15,496 bases of DNA, from positions 1-15,496 of the forward strand of contig JAEXLY010000295.1 in the NCBI GenBank assembly GCA_023444765.1. The letters run 5' to 3'. The notes beneath the pieces were generated by a model that was given only the letters and a program-made list of their open reading frames with translations, was not told where the DNA came from and ran no database searches. The position numbers and the translations under genes are program-made. Every line of letters starts with the position of its first letter. Position 1 is the first letter of the stretch. This document shows positions 14,416 through 15,496 of this stretch, in pieces. Source of the DNA: Pseudomonadota bacterium. Its GTDB lineage: Bacteria > Pseudomonadota > Gammaproteobacteria > Xanthomonadales > Xanthomonadaceae.

Positions 14416-15496
14416 TCAGACGGTCGGCGGCGCGGTGCCGACCGGCAGGCGCACGATCATCAGCGCCGGATCGTCCGGGTCGGGCTGCATCGCGAACCCC
14501 AGCTGGGCGCACATGGCCAGCATGCCCCGGTTCTGGCGCAGCACCTGGCCCTCGACCTCCTGCAGGCCCAGCCAGCCGGCGACCTCGATCATGATCGTCA
14601 TCAGCTGCCAGCCCAGTCCCTGGCCCTTGAGGTCGGACCGCACCAGGATGCCGTACTCGCCGGTCCGGTAGTTGGCGTCGGCATGCAGGCGCACGGCGCC
14701 GAGCATGGCGCCGGAGCCGTCCAGCGCCAGCAGCGCGATCGAGCGGGCGTAGTCCATCTGGGTGAGCCGGGCGATGAACTCGTGGCTGAAGTGCTTCACC
14801 GACTGGAAGAAGCGCAGCCGCAGGTCCTCGTCGGTCACATGGCCGAAGAACTCGCGGAACAGGTCCTCGTCCTCCGGCCGCACCGGGCGCACGAACGCCG
14901 GACTGCCGCTGGCCAGGGTGATCGTGCGTTCCCACTCGCTGGGATAGGGGAAGATGGCGAAGCGGGGATGGCCGCGGCCCTTGTGCAGCGCCTCCACCGG
15001 GCCGACCAGGATGCGCGCGTCCACCGCGACCGCGCCCTCGCCGTCGGCCAGCAACGGATTGAGGCTCATCTGCCTGATCCCGGGCACGTCCGCGGCCAGC
15101 TGCGCGAGCTTGACCAGGACCAGGGCGATGGCGCGCTCGTCGGCGGCCGGCTGGTTGCGGTGCGCCTTGAGCCGGCGCGCCACGCGGGTGCGTCCGATCA
15201 GCTCGTGGGCCAGGCGCAGGTCCAGCGGCGGCAATGCCAGCGCGAGGTCGTCGACCACCCGCACCGCGGTGCCGCCGCGGCCGAACACGATCACCGGGCC
15301 GAACACCGGATCGTCCGCGATCGCGGCGATCAGCTCGCGCGCGTGCGGCCGGTCGACCATCGCCTGGACGGTGACGCCGCGGATGCGGGCGTCGGGGCGG
15401 CGTTCGCGCGCCAGCCGCAGGACGTCGGTGGCGGCGTCGCGCACCGCCCGCTCGCTGGCCAGGTTGAGCCGGACGCCATCGACCACGGTCTTGTGC
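14416..15496 (-). CDS. pat: Pat-type protein lysine acetyltransferase, C-terminal part (runs off right edge)
   Basis: The frame is open to the window edge and the start lies outside. The first visible part, HKTVVDGVRLNL, then VTVQAMVDRPHARELI and PVIVFGRGGTAVRV, is the ATP-grasp region of NDP-forming acyl-CoA-synthetase-like proteins. It is followed by a GNAT acetyltransferase domain (about 14430-14960), starting around FVRPVRPEDEDLFREFFGHV, with the acetyl-CoA-binding SDLKGQGLG motif near 14611-14634. This fusion is the layout of Pat/PatZ/Pka, which acetylates the catalytic lysine of Acs and inactivates it. Finding it near acs fits that role. Other members acetylate other enzymes, so the substrate is inferred. 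The gene's stop lies 252 bp upstream of rpmB, separated by a hairpin and the rpmB promoter. Confidence 0.88.
   Translation of the reverse strand, partial: HKTVVDGVRLNLASERAVRDAATDVLRLARERRPDARIRGVTVQAMVDRPHARELIAAIADDPVFGPVIVFGRGGTAVRVVDDLALALPPLDLRLAHELIGRTRVARRLKAHRNQPAADERAIALVLVKLAQLAADVPGIRQMSLNPLLADGEGAVAVDARILVGPVEALHKGRGHPRFAIFPYPSEWERTITLASGSPAFVRPVRPEDEDLFREFFGHVTDEDLRLRFFQSVKHFSHEFIARLTQMDYARSIALLALDGSGAMLGAVRLHADANYRTGEYGILVRSDLKGQGLGWQLMTIMIEVAGWLGLQEVEGQVLRQNRGMLAMCAQLGFAMQPDPDDPALMIVRLPVGTAPPTV

Overview
The window is very GC-rich with strong third-position GC, and its gene content points to a gammaproteobacterium of the Lysobacteraceae/Xanthomonadaceae type (Lysobacter, Luteimonas or a relative). 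That placement is an inference from protein content, base composition and the style of the intergenic repeats; no 16S gene or other decisive marker is present.

Layout. The left edge holds one end of an IS481-family insertion sequence (1-127). Its transposase starts on the minus strand and runs off the window. Next is a small two-helix membrane protein of unknown function (147-665, minus). A minus-strand gene train follows. It contains a DUF294 protein (cyclic-nucleotide-binding-like, CBS and nucleotidyltransferase domains, 5001-6818), a DEDDh 3'-5' exonuclease (4376-4999), a DcaP-like outer-membrane porin (2867-4252), a DUF4212 small subunit (2589-2846) and a sodium:solute symporter of the VC_2705 type (803-2578). 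Divergent from it is acs, acetyl-CoA synthetase (6929-8872, plus), followed by a LuxR-type response regulator (8955-9626, plus). Convergent with the regulator is a large hybrid histidine kinase whose input domain is itself a sodium:solute-symporter fold (9651-13094, minus). These two proteins match the CrbS/CrbR pair that controls the 'acetate switch' in Vibrio and Pseudomonas. Upstream of the kinase is a gene-free stretch of about 650 bp built from repeats and hairpins (13095-13748). Then come the ribosomal protein genes rpmG and rpmB (minus), and at the right edge the C-terminal part of a Pat-type acyl-CoA-synthetase-like/GNAT protein acetyltransferase (14416 to the edge, minus).

How it fits together. 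Nearly all the non-ribosomal genes can be read as one acetate-assimilation module: entry across the outer membrane (porin), entry across the inner membrane (symporter plus DUF4212), activation to acetyl-CoA (Acs), transcriptional control (CrbS/CrbR) and post-translational control of Acs by lysine acetylation (Pat; the acceptor lysine is visible as K608 of Acs). The DUF294-exonuclease pair is a known but functionally unexplained companion of such symporters. Two palindromic elements, one in the acs/DUF294 divergent promoter region (6854-6867) and one upstream of the porin operon (4324-4343), share a GACCAA-type core. They are my best candidates for operators of the regulator encoded here.

The basic module is recognisable from known families, so I do not claim a wholly new system. 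The most notable points are the tight clustering with Pat, the porin inside the transport operon, the candidate operators, the tandem intergenic repeats behind the kinase promoter, and the hairpin that could mask the IS transposase start.
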